DNA of 59,513 nt from Lachnospiraceae bacterium (GCA_017442585.1 JAFRZM010000005.1:1-59513); one strand, 5' to 3'; counted from the stretch's first letter, positions 26,283 through 35,463 are shown. The notes: a model not told the origin generated them from the sequence alone. Translations and numbers: made by a program.

Positions 26283-26528
26283 GTGACCGCATTAAAGATT
26301 ATTTTAACAGTATTATTTGTTTTAGCAGGACTTGCAATCGCAGTTATCGTACTTATGCAGGAAGGTAAGCAGCAGGGTCTTGGTGCCATCAGCGGTGCCG
26401 CAGATACATATTGGGGCAAGAATAAGGGCCGTTCAATGGAAGGAATCTTAGTAAAGGTTACAACAGCACTTGTTGTATTATTCCTTGTAATTGCACTTTT
26501 GCTCAATATACCAGCACTTTCACTTTAA
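26283..26528 (+). CDS. secG: Preprotein translocase subunit SecG
   Basis: The 81-residue protein has two hydrophobic segments separated by the cytosolic loop 'LMQEGKQQGLGAISGAADTYWGKNKGRS' of SecG (key residues Q-E-G-K and G-A-x-x-T-Y-W). It is an accessory of the SecYEG channel. The start is GTG at 26283 after a GGGAGG ribosome site. It heads the conserved secG-rnr-smpB-ssrA neighbourhood. Confidence 0.93.
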   Translation: MTALKIILTVLFVLAGLAIAVIVLMQEGKQQGLGAISGAADTYWGKNKGRSMEGILVKVTTALVVLFLVIALLLNIPALSL

Positions 26529-26540
26529 TAAGTAGTTTTT

Positions 26541-26569
26541 AAGCTGCCGATTTGCCGGCAGCTTTTTTT
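26541..26569 (+). terminator. Terminator after secG
   Basis: AAGCTGCCG (26541-26549), short loop, CGGCAGCTT (26556-26564), then a T run. It partly separates secG from rnr. Confidence 0.88.
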
Positions 26570-26586
26570 GTACGAAAAATTCGTAA

Positions 26587-26649
26587 ACGGTTAAATTTAA
26601 ACCGTCGGTACAGTTGCCATTGACGGTCAAATTAACTAAAATATATATA
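26587..26649 (+). promoter_or_regulatory. Possible rnr promoter region with inverted repeats
   Basis: A hairpin ACGGTT/AACCGT (26587-26605) lies just before TTGACG (26620-26625), which is itself in the palindrome TTGACGGTCAA (26620-26630). TATATA repeats at 26642-26649 give a -10 at 16-18 bases. The call is plausible but not certain. Confidence 0.4.
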
Positions 26650-26676
26650 AGACTAAAGAAAGGAACATGGGACATT

Positions 26677-28815
26677 ATGGCAAAGCCACTTAATGAAAGA
26701 AAAAAGGTAATACTTGCGCTTATGAAAGACAAGGACTATATCCCGATGAAGGAAAAAGAACTTGCCATAATGCTGCAGTTACCTAAAGAAAGAAGAGAAG
26801 AATTAACAGAAACCTTAAACGAACTTCTCGCAGAATGTAAGATAGAGTGCTCAAAAAGAGGACGCTACAGTATCGCAACCACAAAGACAGCCAGGGGTGT
26901 ATTTACGGGCAACCGTAACGGCTATGGTTTTGTAACTATAGAAGGAAGAGAAGACGACATCTATATTCCGGAAAAGGAAACGCTTCATGCCATGCACGGC
27001 GATGAAGTAAAAATCATCCTTCTTGCAACCCCACGAGGCAAAAGGCAGGAAGGTAAGGTTGTCGAAATCTTAAAGCATAATACGACAGAGATTATAGGCT
27101 TTTTTGAAAAGAAGAACAGTTTCGCGTTCGTACTTCCGGATAATCAGAAATTTAATGAAGATATCTTTATACCTTCAAATCTCCAGATGAATGCAAAGCA
27201 CGGCGACAAGGTAATATGTAAGATTACCTTCTACGGAGACGATAAAAAGAAGCCTGAAGGCGAGATTATAGAAATTCTCGGTAATGTCAAAGACCCGGGA
27301 GTTGACGTAATGTCTATTGCCCGTGCATATGGTCTTATACCGGAATTCCCTGACGAAGTCATGGAAGAAATAGAAAAGTCGAAGTTTGATATTACCGCCA
27401 AAGAACTCGAGGGTAGAGAGGACTTCAGAGATAAGCTTTTAATCACCATAGACGGCGAAGATGCGAAGGATTTGGACGATGCGGTATCGCTTGAAATGGA
27501 TGGGGAGAACTTTATCCTCGGAGTACATATCGCTGATGTATCGCATTACGTGGTTGAAAAGACAGCACTTAATAAGGAAGGATATAACCGCGCGACATCC
27601 GTATATCTTGCGGACCGCGTAATTCCTATGCTTCCGAAAGAGCTTTCAAACGGTATTTGTTCTTTAAATGAAGGCGTGGACCGCCTTACCTTAAGTTGCG
27701 TTATGACGCTTGACCCTAAGGGCAGGATTATAGAGCATAGAATTGTTGAATCGGTTATAAAGTCTGCGCACAGAATGACTTATACCGATGTAAATGCGAT
27801 TATTACCGAACATGACGAGGCACTTTGCAAGAAGTATTCGGATATAGTGCCGATGCTCGATAATATGGCCGCTCTTTCAAAGGTTATCAGAGAAAACAGG
27901 AAAAAGCGCGGCTCGATAGATTTTGACTTTCCGGAGACCAAGGTTATCTTAGATAAGAAGGGCCATGCAGTTGATATCATTGCGTATGAAAGAAATGCCG
28001 CGACAGATTTGATAGAGGACTTTATGCTTGCGGCAAATGAGACGGTTGCAGAAGAGTATTTCTACCGCGAGATGCCGTTCCTATATAGAAGCCATGAAAA
28101 GCCTGATGAAGATAAGATGGAGCAGCTTGCGACATTCCTTACAAACTTCGGCAAGAATTTAAAGTTTAAAAACGGCGAAGTTCATCCTAAAGAAATGCAA
28201 AAACTTCTTGCATCTATAGAGGGTGAAGCGTACTCAGGTTTAATTATGCGTCTGGCACTTCGCTCGCTTAAGCAAGCGCGTTATACAGCAGAAAACTTAG
28301 GACACTACGGCCTTGCTGCAAAGTTTTATTGTCATTTTACCTCACCTATAAGAAGATACCCGGATCTTATGGTGCATAGGATTATTAAAGAGTGCATTCA
28401 TAATAAGATGAATGACAAGAGGATTGCACATTTTGCAAACATGATGGAAGAAGTCGGAACACATTGTTCCGAGAGAGAACGTCGTGCGGATGAGGTTGAG
28501 CGCGAGACAGTTAAATTAAAGAAAGTTGAGTACATGGAAGACCACTATGGAGAGATTTTCAAAGGAGTTATCTCCGGTGTTACAAATTACGGATTCTATG
28601 TAGAACTTGAAAATACAGTCGAAGGAATGGTGCGAGTAGGCGATCTTACAGACGATCATTACGATTATGTCGAGGATAAGTACATGCTTGTAGGTGAGCG
28701 TACAGGTAAGATGTACGTACTTGGACAGGAAGTTACAGTAATCCCGGCATCAATCGATAAGCTTACGAGAACCATTGATTTCGTGCTTATAGAAGGACAG
28801 TACGGCGAAGTATAA
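26677..28815 (+). CDS. rnr: Ribonuclease R
   Basis: This 712-residue 3'-5' exoribonuclease degrades structured RNA and works with tmRNA-SmpB on non-stop messages. An N-terminal winged-helix region is followed by cold-shock-like domains ('GNRNGYGFVTIEGREDDIYIP'), the RNB catalytic domain with the acidic cluster 'DGEDAKDLDDAVSLE' and 'SPIRRYPDLMVHR', and a C-terminal S1 domain ('GVISGVTNYGFYVELENTVEG'). It lacks a long basic tail. ATG at 26677 gives the expected 'MAKPLNERKK' beginning; upstream in-frame codons are untranslated leader. smpB follows 19 bases later. Confidence 0.95.
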   Translation: MAKPLNERKKVILALMKDKDYIPMKEKELAIMLQLPKERREELTETLNELLAECKIECSKRGRYSIATTKTARGVFTGNRNGYGFVTIEGREDDIYIPEKETLHAMHGDEVKIILLATPRGKRQEGKVVEILKHNTTEIIGFFEKKNSFAFVLPDNQKFNEDIFIPSNLQMNAKHGDKVICKITFYGDDKKKPEGEIIEILGNVKDPGVDVMSIARAYGLIPEFPDEVMEEIEKSKFDITAKELEGREDFRDKLLITIDGEDAKDLDDAVSLEMDGENFILGVHIADVSHYVVEKTALNKEGYNRATSVYLADRVIPMLPKELSNGICSLNEGVDRLTLSCVMTLDPKGRIIEHRIVESVIKSAHRMTYTDVNAIITEHDEALCKKYSDIVPMLDNMAALSKVIRENRKKRGSIDFDFPETKVILDKKGHAVDIIAYERNAATDLIEDFMLAANETVAEEYFYREMPFLYRSHEKPDEDKMEQLATFLTNFGKNLKFKNGEVHPKEMQKLLASIEGEAYSGLIMRLALRSLKQARYTAENLGHYGLAAKFYCHFTSPIRRYPDLMVHRIIKECIHNKMNDKRIAHFANMMEEVGTHCSERERRADEVERETVKLKKVEYMEDHYGEIFKGVISGVTNYGFYVELENTVEGMVRVGDLTDDHYDYVEDKYMLVGERTGKMYVLGQEVTVIPASIDKLTRTIDFVLIEGQYGEV

Positions 28816-28834
28816 TTCGCTCGAGGAAAGATAA

Positions 28835-29299
28835 ATGGACAAGACAAGTATTAAACTTATAGCAAATAACAAAAAAGCATATCATGAATACTTTATAGAA
28901 GATAAGTATGAAGCGGGAATAGAGCTTTTCGGTACGGAAGTAAAGTCAATGCGTTTGGGGCAGTGCTCCATTAAGGAGTCGTTTTTACGTATCGAAAAGG
29001 GCGAGATGTGGATATACGGAATGCATATTAATCCTTATGAAAAGGGTAATATCTTCAATAAAGATCCGCTTCGCCCACGCCGTCTTCTTTTACATAAGCT
29101 TGAAATCAGAAAGCTTTTATCAAAGAGCACCGAAGACGGATATACGCTTGTGCCGTTACAGGTATATTTAAAAGGCGGTCGCGTAAAGGTGGAAATCGCT
29201 CTTGCAAAGGGTAAGAGACTCTACGATAAGAGAGCGGATCTTCAGAAGAAAGATTCAAAGCGCGAGATAGAGCGCTCAATGAAGGAGCGTTATCATTAG
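28835..29299 (+). CDS. smpB: SsrA-binding protein SmpB
   Basis: This 154-residue protein binds tmRNA and brings it to stalled ribosomes. Typical features are '[20 protein letters not shown]' near the start, '[18 protein letters not shown]', '[23 protein letters not shown]' (broken here by residue positions 68-90) and a basic C-terminal tail '[20 protein letters not shown]' that mimics mRNA in the decoding channel. Its RNA partner is encoded 125 bases downstream. Confidence 0.96.
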   Translation: MDKTSIKLIANNKKAYHEYFIEDKYEAGIELFGTEVKSMRLGQCSIKESFLRIEKGEMWIYGMHINPYEKGNIFNKDPLRPRRLLLHKLEIRKLLSKSTEDGYTLVPLQVYLKGGRVKVEIALAKGKRLYDKRADLQKKDSKREIERSMKERYH

Positions 29300-29355
29300 T
29301 AGGTAAAAGCGCGAACCAATCAAGCGATTTTTCCTTAAATTGAACTTGCGGTTTA

Positions 29356-29384
29356 TTGAAAAGCCGACGGAATTTTTGTATAAT
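29356..29384 (+). promoter_or_regulatory. Promoter of ssrA (tmRNA)
   Basis: TTGAAA (29356-29361) and consensus TATAAT (29379-29384), spacer 17. A short hairpin GCAG-GAAA-CTGC follows in the 5' leader that would be removed by RNase P. Confidence 0.75.
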
Positions 29385-29423
29385 GATATTTGTGGGCAGG
29401 AAACTGCTCTACAATATAATCTT

Positions 29424-29762
29424 GGGCTAGTACCGGTTTCGACGGGGATCATGCAGCTTAAGAAGCGAGTCGTATGGTAATGCGTTAAATGGCCAAATTA
29501 AAATTAAACGCTGAAGATAATTTAGCATACGCTGCCTAGTTTGCAGCAGTCGGATTCAGTGCACTCACACATTGGAATCACGGCTTCAACTATGTGAGAA
29601 ACGACTTTATCAAAGCTTTGAGATAATGGGCGTATTATGAAGCTACTGAAAGTATAAGGATGTCATTTTCCGTGTGCCGGAGGGAATGTAAAATAAATGA
29701 CTACACTCGTAGAAGGGAAGGGAATTGGTTTTCGGACACGGGTTCAACTCCCGTCTAGTCCA
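29424..29762 (+). ncRNA. ssrA: Transfer-messenger RNA (tmRNA)
   Basis: The 5' end GGGCTAG with the conserved 'ACCGGTTTCGACGGGG' block pairs with CTAGTCC at 29755-29761, forming the tRNA-like acceptor stem; the T-arm 'GGTTCAACTCCCG' lies just before. CCA is not encoded. The tag frame starts at 29493 with GCC and reads AKLKLNAEDNLAYAA before TAG at 29538-29540 (15 residues). tmRNA rescues ribosomes on broken messages and adds the tag for proteolysis. Length, position after smpB and both end motifs make this call firm. Confidence 0.96.
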
Positions 29763-29822
29763 CTTAACGAATCATAGACTGCCCCTTGTCCAAAGGAGTC
29801 TGTGTTGGAATAAAAGATATAC

Positions 29823-29862
29823 GCAATCGACATGATTTTTAAGAAAAGGTAATGTCGATTGC
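29823..29862 (+). repeat. Inverted repeat between tmRNA and the aldo/keto reductase gene
   Basis: GCAATCGACAT (29823-29833) is repeated inverted as ATGTCGATTGC (29852-29862) around an 18-base A/T-rich centre. It may be a weak terminator of ssrA (TTGTTTG follows) or an operator for the next gene, whose ATG lies 33 bases later. Confidence 0.5.
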
Positions 29863-29894
29863 TTGTTTGCGTCTTAAAGAAAGAGAGGAACTGC

Positions 29895-31085
29895 ATGATT
29901 TACAACGACTTTAAGGATTTATCACTTTCAAGACTTGGCTTTGGTTTAATGCGCCTTCCTTTAAATGAAGACAAGACCGTCAATAAGGAAGAGACCTTTA
30001 AGATGGTAGACTTTGCTATGAATCACGGTATTAATTACTTTGATACTGCATATCCGTACCATGACGGTGAATCGGAGCTTACGATAGGTGAGCTTCTTAA
30101 AAGGTATGATCGTGAGACCTTTTACCTCGCAACTAAGTATCCGGGACATCAGACGGCGGAGTCATATGATCCTAAGGCAATTTTCGAGGATCAGCTTAAA
30201 AAGTGCCAGGTTGATTATTTTGATTTTTATCTCCTGCATAATGTGTGCGAGAAGTCGATAGATACTTACCTTGATGAAAGATGGAATATAATTCCGTATT
30301 TTTTGGAGATGAAAAAGCAAGGTAAGATTAAGCATCTTGGATTTTCGACACATGCGGGGCTTGAGTGCTTAAAGGATTTCTTAAATAAGTACGGCGATGA
30401 GATGGAGTTTTGTCAGATTCAGTTTAATTATATCGATTACACGTTGCAGTACGGCAAAGAGAAACTTGATATATTGGAAAAGGCGGGGATTCCTGTATGG
30501 GTTATGGAGCCTATTCGTGGTGGAAAACTTGCGGCCTTAGATGATAGTGACTTAAAGGAACTTGGTGAGGGCAGCGTGGCTTCGTTTGCACTTCGCTTTG
30601 CGGCACAGTTTCCGAATATTAAGGTTATCTTAAGCGGAATGAGTAGTTTTGATCAGATGGTAGATAATGTGACTACGTTTGAAAACTACGAGCCGCTGAC
30701 GGATAAGCAGATGAATAAGCTTTTGGAAATCGCGGAGAAGATGAAGGAATCCGTTCCTTGTACGGGATGCAGGTACTGTACGGGTAACTGTCCGATGGGA
30801 TTAGAGATACCTAAGCTTATAGATGCATATAATGATATAAAGGTTAATAAATCAGGTTTTACGCCGGCAATGTATTTACAGGCATTGCCTGATGACAAAA
30901 AGCCTACGGCTTGCGTGGGATGCGGAGCTTGTAAGAGCGCATGCCCGCAAAACATTGATATCCCTTCGATAATGAAGGAGTTATCGGAATTTATGCCGAC
31001 GCTTCCTGACTGGGATGCAATATGTAAAGAGCGTAATGCAAAGGCGGAGGAAAAACGCCTTAAACGTATGAATGATAGCGTGTAG
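29895..31085 (+). CDS. Aldo/keto reductase with C-terminal [4Fe-4S] ferredoxin domain
   Basis: This 396-residue protein has an aldo/keto reductase barrel ('LGFGLMRLP', 'GINYFDTAYPYHDGESE', catalytic Tyr/Lys region 'YLATKYPG', 'LLHNV') followed by two cluster motifs, 'CTGCRYCTGNCP' from residue 289 and 'CVGCGACKSACP' from 340. Such fused enzymes are common in anaerobes and presumably use ferredoxin as an electron partner; the substrate is unknown. ATG at 29895 after AGAGAGGAA gives the family start 'MIYNDFKDLSLSRLGFG'. A longer reading to 29859 runs through the inverted repeat and is not used. Confidence 0.92.
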   Translation: MIYNDFKDLSLSRLGFGLMRLPLNEDKTVNKEETFKMVDFAMNHGINYFDTAYPYHDGESELTIGELLKRYDRETFYLATKYPGHQTAESYDPKAIFEDQLKKCQVDYFDFYLLHNVCEKSIDTYLDERWNIIPYFLEMKKQGKIKHLGFSTHAGLECLKDFLNKYGDEMEFCQIQFNYIDYTLQYGKEKLDILEKAGIPVWVMEPIRGGKLAALDDSDLKELGEGSVASFALRFAAQFPNIKVILSGMSSFDQMVDNVTTFENYEPLTDKQMNKLLEIAEKMKESVPCTGCRYCTGNCPMGLEIPKLIDAYNDIKVNKSGFTPAMYLQALPDDKKPTACVGCGACKSACPQNIDIPSIMKELSEFMPTLPDWDAICKERNAKAEEKRLKRMNDSV

Positions 31086-31135
31086 ATTGCGCATTATTAA
31101 TAATATAGGGAATAATATTAAGGAGTAATTTTCAT

Positions 31136-32089
31136 ATGGAAATGTTCGTTTACGGAATCGATGTCGGAGGCACAAATACAAAGCTTGCGCTTTTTAACGG
31201 CAAGGCAATGCTTAAGGATACTGTTGTTATCCCGACAAGAACAGACGCAAAGGGAATTCACGTACTTCCTGATATAAAGATGGCACTTGATGCCAATATG
31301 GAAAAGCACGGCATTAAAAAAGAGCAGGTTGCGGGAATCGGTGTAGGCGTACCAGGACCTGTTACGGCTGACGGTGTCGTAAATAAGTGCGTAAACCTCG
31401 GCTGGGATTCTATGAATATATCAAAACAGCTTTCGCTTTTTACAGGCGGTATCAAGGTAAAAGCAACTAACGATGCGAATGCGGCAGCTTTGGGTGAAAT
31501 GTTTCGAGGCGGCGGACAGGGATTTAAGAACTTAATCCTTGTAACATTCGGTACAGGTATCGGCGGCGGAATTATTATAGACGGAAAGATCTATTCCGGT
31601 GCAACGGGTGCTGCAGGTGAAATCGGACATATTCCATTTATGGAAGGTGAGACTGAGAAGTGTTCATGCGGTAAGTGCGGTTGTCTTGAACAGTACATTT
31701 CCGCTAGTGCGATCGGACGTATCGCAACTAAGATTTTGGAAGAAAGAACGGAAGATTCCGCTCTTAGAAAATATCAGACAGTTACTGCTAAGGAAGTATA
31801 CGACGAAGCTAAAAACGGTGATCCTATAGCACTTGGTATAGTTAAGCTTACGGGTGACAGAATCGGTCGTGCATTCGGAATGCTCGCCTCTATGTTTAAC
31901 CCGGAAGCCGTAGTTATCGGCGGAGGAATGGCAAAGGCAGGTCAGATTCTTCTTAATTCAATTGATGATTCATTTAAGAAGGATGCATTCCATGCAACGG
32001 CAGGTGCAGAGATAAGACTTGCGACACTCGGTAACCTTGCGGGTGTATACGGCGGAGCAAAGCTTATATTTGACGATTACGGTGTATAA
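31136..32089 (+). CDS. ROK-family glucokinase
   Basis: This 317-residue sugar kinase phosphorylates glucose or a related hexose at O6 with ATP. The phosphate loop is 'GIDVGGTNTKLALF' near residue 8, 'TNDANAAALGE' and 'GTGIGGGII' follow, and the ROK zinc motif occupies residues 176-183 ('CSCGKCGC') followed by 'LEQYIS'. No DNA-binding domain is present, so it is an enzyme rather than a ROK repressor. AAGGAG lies 10 bases before ATG. It is likely cotranscribed with the LysR gene downstream or adjacent by chance. Confidence 0.92.
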   Translation: MEMFVYGIDVGGTNTKLALFNGKAMLKDTVVIPTRTDAKGIHVLPDIKMALDANMEKHGIKKEQVAGIGVGVPGPVTADGVVNKCVNLGWDSMNISKQLSLFTGGIKVKATNDANAAALGEMFRGGGQGFKNLILVTFGTGIGGGIIIDGKIYSGATGAAGEIGHIPFMEGETEKCSCGKCGCLEQYISASAIGRIATKILEERTEDSALRKYQTVTAKEVYDEAKNGDPIALGIVKLTGDRIGRAFGMLASMFNPEAVVIGGGMAKAGQILLNSIDDSFKKDAFHATAGAEIRLATLGNLAGVYGGAKLIFDDYGV

Positions 32090-32133
32090 TCGATTTAAGG
32101 TAATTAATTACATTTAGTTTAAGAGGGCGGAAC

Positions 32134-33009
32134 ATGACATTACTTACCTATCAGGTATTTAAGGCAGTAGCGGATATAGGAAGTTTTCAGAAGGCAGCAG
32201 AGGTCCTGGGACTTACGCCTTCTGCTATAAGCCATACAATTTCAAATATGGAGGCTGTGCTTGGCTTCCCGGTACTTACAAGAAGTAAGAACGGTGTAAA
32301 ACTTACAAATTACGGTGAGCATCTGTTACCGTATGTCAATGCGGTACTTAACTCGGATGAGTCGCTGAAACAGATGATATCCGAACTTAACGGTCTTAAG
32401 ACAGGACGTGTAAAGCTTGGAGTTTTTTCCTCGGTATGTACTCATTGGCTCCCGAATATCATAAGTTCATTTAATGCGAAAAATGAGAATGTCGTTATTG
32501 AAGTATTTCAAGGAACATACGGTGATGTTCATGACTGGCTTAAAAACGGTGTGGTAGATATAGGACTTTTATCGGTTTCGAGTGCGAAAGACGTGCCAAT
32601 CTTGCCTTTATATAAGGATAGGCTATTATGCATCATGCCTAAGGGAATGTGTGAGAAGGAATCGGGAAGTACGATTAATGTAGAGGAATTAAGTAATTAC
32701 AGAATTGTATCGCAGCGTGAAAATACCGATATCGATATTCAAAATTTCTTAAAAGAGAATAATCTGACATTCCAGTCAAATTATCACGTGTCTGACGATC
32801 AGGCAACAATAAAGCTTGTGGAAAAAGGATTCGGTATTTGTCTTTTGCCTGAGCTTGTAATGAGAGAGTGTCCGGCAGACGTTGATAAATATGTTGTAGA
32901 TCCTGAGACTTCGCGTATTATCGGTATTTCTACGATGAACCCTGCACTTATGGCGCCGGCGGTTCGTTCACTGTATAATCATATTGTCGAATTATATCGC
33001 GAAGTATAA
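32134..33009 (+). CDS. LysR-family transcriptional regulator
   Basis: This 291-residue regulator has an N-terminal winged helix-turn-helix ('FKAVADIGSFQKAAEVLGLTPSAISHTI' region, residues 6-35, and 'GVKLTNYGE') and a periplasmic-binding-like effector domain ('GRVKLGVFSSVCTHWLP', 'VDIGLLSVS'). LysR proteins usually act on a divergent gene, but here the neighbours upstream and downstream run in the same direction, so its target is not evident. A GGGCGGA ribosome site precedes ATG. Confidence 0.9.
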   Translation: MTLLTYQVFKAVADIGSFQKAAEVLGLTPSAISHTISNMEAVLGFPVLTRSKNGVKLTNYGEHLLPYVNAVLNSDESLKQMISELNGLKTGRVKLGVFSSVCTHWLPNIISSFNAKNENVVIEVFQGTYGDVHDWLKNGVVDIGLLSVSSAKDVPILPLYKDRLLCIMPKGMCEKESGSTINVEELSNYRIVSQRENTDIDIQNFLKENNLTFQSNYHVSDDQATIKLVEKGFGICLLPELVMRECPADVDKYVVDPETSRIIGISTMNPALMAPAVRSLYNHIVELYREV

Positions 33010-33122
33010 TGACTTTGGGCTTTTATTTTTAATTTAAGTGTGTTAAAATTTATCTATTAAGAAAGTTGTAACTTTTTTTGAAAATTCTTTGAAAGAATGT
33101 CTAATTAAAAATATAGGTGTTT

Positions 33123-33815
33123 ATGGCGAAGGATACGAAGATAGAAGTTTCCGGTTTTGTCTTCTATACTGAGGAAGACGCGGCATATGCCAGAAAAGAA
33201 TCGGAAGGTGTCGAATATACAAGATCAAGGATTGATATGACAGATCCGAAGAAGGTCTTGAACGCATACAATAAGATAATTAGTTCCAAGATGTTTAAGA
33301 CTCCGGTAGGACACAAATATCTTAGTGAATTGAGGGATTTTCTTATTGAGTCGCCGGATATTGAGAGCAGTTTAATTTTACCGATTGACTTTAATCCTAA
33401 GGCTGTTACGGTCAAAGATCAGGAGAGACTCGATAAGGAAGAAAAGAAAAAAGAGAAAGAGCTTAAAAAAGAACAGAAAAAGCTAAATAAAAAGAAACGT
33501 AAGGATAGGATTGAAAAAGCATATCTCAACAATAAAAAGAAAAAGATATTAAAAGAAGCTTCGGATGACGCGGTTTTTAATACGTTAAGAACGAGATTTG
33601 CAATCTCACTTATGCTTAATATAGTATTTCTCATCGTGATAATTCTCATGGTGGTAATGGTTAAGAATTCCGATATTCCGACAATTATCGATTATGAGAA
33701 TAAGCTCATTGACCGATATGAAGATTGGGAGAACAATCTGAATGAGCGAGAAGAGAAGATTTTAGAATACGAAGAGAAGTACAATATAGAGAATGGTTTT
33801 AATACGTTTAATTAA
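33123..33815 (+). CDS. Hypothetical single-pass membrane protein with lysine-rich coiled coil
   Basis: I do not recognise a family for this 230-residue protein. Residues 1-95 look globular ('SGFVFYTEEDAAYARKE', 'NAYNKIISSKMFKTPVG'). Then comes a K/E-rich coiled coil (about 100-145), a membrane segment near 165-183 ('ISLMLNIVFLIVIILMVVMV'), and a short coiled tail. The N-terminus should be cytoplasmic. ATG at 33123 is preferred to GTG at 33117 although the ribosome site is weak. It sits 40 bases before the response regulator gene. Confidence 0.7.
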   Translation: MAKDTKIEVSGFVFYTEEDAAYARKESEGVEYTRSRIDMTDPKKVLNAYNKIISSKMFKTPVGHKYLSELRDFLIESPDIESSLILPIDFNPKAVTVKDQERLDKEEKKKEKELKKEQKKLNKKKRKDRIEKAYLNNKKKKILKEASDDAVFNTLRTRFAISLMLNIVFLIVIILMVVMVKNSDIPTIIDYENKLIDRYEDWENNLNEREEKILEYEEKYNIENGFNTFN

Positions 33816-33855
33816 CGTATAAAAATAAAGGTTAAAAGGAAACGGAGATAGGAAT

Positions 33856-34542
33856 ATGGAGAAAGTTAAGGTCCTCGTAGTTGATGATGAGGCTTTGATG
33901 AGAAAGCTTGTCAGGGATTTTCTTGTTAAGAAGGATTATGAAGTTGTTGAAGCGGAAGACGGAGAACAGGCAATTGATATCTTTTATTCTGATAAGTCTA
34001 TTTCACTTATCATCCTTGATGTCATGATGCCGAACATGAACGGCTGGCAGGTTTGCAGAGAAATCAGAGAAACTTCCAAGGTGCCGATTATCATGCTTAC
34101 TGCAAAGGCAACGGAGAACGATGAGTTACAGGGATTCGAGCTTGGAGTAGACGAGTATATTTCGAAGCCGTTTAGCCCGAAAATTTTGGTTGCAAGAGTT
34201 GACGCACTGTTACGTCGCTCCAACAAGATCGATACGAGCGAACTTTTGGATTACGGCGGAATAGTTATCAATCGTGCAGCTCATGAAGTAACGGTTGATG
34301 ATAAGCCTATAGAGTTAAGTTTTAAGGAATATGAGCTTTTAAGCTTTTTCCTCGAGAATGAAGGTATTGCACTTTCTCGTGAAAAGATCCTTAATAATGT
34401 ATGGAATTATGATTATTTCGGCGATGCGAGAACAATCGATACTCACGTTAAGAAGTTAAGAAGCAAGATCGGTGCCAAGGGTAATTATATTAAGACTATC
34501 TGGGGCATGGGTTATAAATTTGAGGTTAATGACAGAATGTAA
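33856..34542 (+). CDS. OmpR/PhoB-family response regulator (no adjacent kinase)
   Basis: The 228-residue protein has a receiver domain with phospho-acceptor Asp55 in 'LIILDVMMPNMNG', acidic pair near residue 10 ('VVDDEA'), Lys in 'EYISKPFSP', and a C-terminal winged helix ('LSFKEYELLSFFLENEG', 'YFGDARTIDTHVKKLRSKI', 'IKTIWGMGYKFE'). No histidine kinase is next to it. The following lipoprotein gene (54 bases away) might be a target or partner. Confidence 0.93.
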   Translation: MEKVKVLVVDDEALMRKLVRDFLVKKDYEVVEAEDGEQAIDIFYSDKSISLIILDVMMPNMNGWQVCREIRETSKVPIIMLTAKATENDELQGFELGVDEYISKPFSPKILVARVDALLRRSNKIDTSELLDYGGIVINRAAHEVTVDDKPIELSFKEYELLSFFLENEGIALSREKILNNVWNYDYFGDARTIDTHVKKLRSKIGAKGNYIKTIWGMGYKFEVNDRM

Positions 34543-34596
34543 GCCATTTACCGAGTTTAAGAATAGTTTTACGGTTAAGAAGGAAGTGGAGTCGGT

Positions 34597-35343
34597 ATGA
34601 AGAGAAAAGCGGCTTCTGTATTGGCTTTGTGCCTTACTGTAATGTTTATATTTACCGGTTGCGGTCCAGAGCAGCTCATTACGCTGTCTGATTCCGAAAG
34701 GGCACAGATAGTGTCTTATTCTGCGCATATAATCGGTGAATTTAATAAGCAGATGTCCGAAGGATATACATCATTAAATTACGGACAGCTTAAGGCTATA
34801 AGCGACGGCATGAGAGAAGAACAAAATACCGATGAACCTGTAGCGGATCCCGACGATAATCCGGATGAACCGAGTGACAATCCGGATAATCCAAGCGGTG
34901 GTGATTCGGATGATACGCCAATCGGAGATCCGATAAGTCTTACTGAAATAATCGGAATACAGAATATCAAAGCAGATGTTACCGGATACAATGTTAAGAA
35001 AGATTATGTTGCAGATGGTGCATTCTCAATGGATGCCAGGAAGGGTTATAAATATCTTATAATAAATGTAAGATTAACAAATTCCGGCAGTGAGGATAAA
35101 TGGTGCGATATATTGAGCAAGGGTATTAAGCTTAGTATCAGGGTTAATGACAGTAGTACATATTCTGCGCTTGATACGCTCGTACCTTCGGATCTTTTAA
35201 ACTACACCGGTATGGTTAAAGCAGGAAAAACTGCTAATGCGATATTATTCTTCGAGATACCTGAAGATACAGCTTCCAATTTGTCATCTCTTACATTGAT
35301 GTACTCTTTGGACGGTAGTATAAGGACCATAAAGGTAAAGTGA
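34597..35343 (+). CDS. Lipoprotein with Ig-like DUF4352-type domain
   Basis: A 248-residue lipoprotein: signal peptide with lipobox FTGC, lipidation Cys22. A helical region (30-75) is followed by an Asp/Pro/Asn-rich linker (about 78-110) and a C-terminal beta sandwich ('GYKYLIINVRLTNSGSED', 'KAGKTANAILFFEIPED', 'LTLMYSLDGSIRTIKVK') of the kind in DUF4352 proteins. It would sit on the outer face of the membrane. The linker is typical of a stalk through the wall. Function is unknown. Confidence 0.8.
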   Translation: MKRKAASVLALCLTVMFIFTGCGPEQLITLSDSERAQIVSYSAHIIGEFNKQMSEGYTSLNYGQLKAISDGMREEQNTDEPVADPDDNPDEPSDNPDNPSGGDSDDTPIGDPISLTEIIGIQNIKADVTGYNVKKDYVADGAFSMDARKGYKYLIINVRLTNSGSEDKWCDILSKGIKLSIRVNDSSTYSALDTLVPSDLLNYTGMVKAGKTANAILFFEIPEDTASNLSSLTLMYSLDGSIRTIKVK

Positions 35344-35409
35344 TTTATACTAAATTTTAGAAAATTTGGTGTAAATTGTGATAATTTTCGTAAGAACGTG
35401 TTTTTTATA

Positions 35410-35435
35410 TAAGTAGTGTGCTATAATACCGATAA
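35410..35435 (+). promoter_or_regulatory. Sigma-D/sigma-28-like promoter of cheV
   Basis: TAAG (35410-35413) and CCGATAA (35429-35435) are 15 bases apart, close to the flagellar sigma pattern TAAA-N15-CCGATAA/T. A vegetative-like TATAAT also overlaps at 35422-35427. The gene downstream is chemotactic, which supports the flagellar reading. Confidence 0.55.
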
Positions 35436-35463
35436 TTAAGGCAACATGTCAAGGAGGTTTCAC

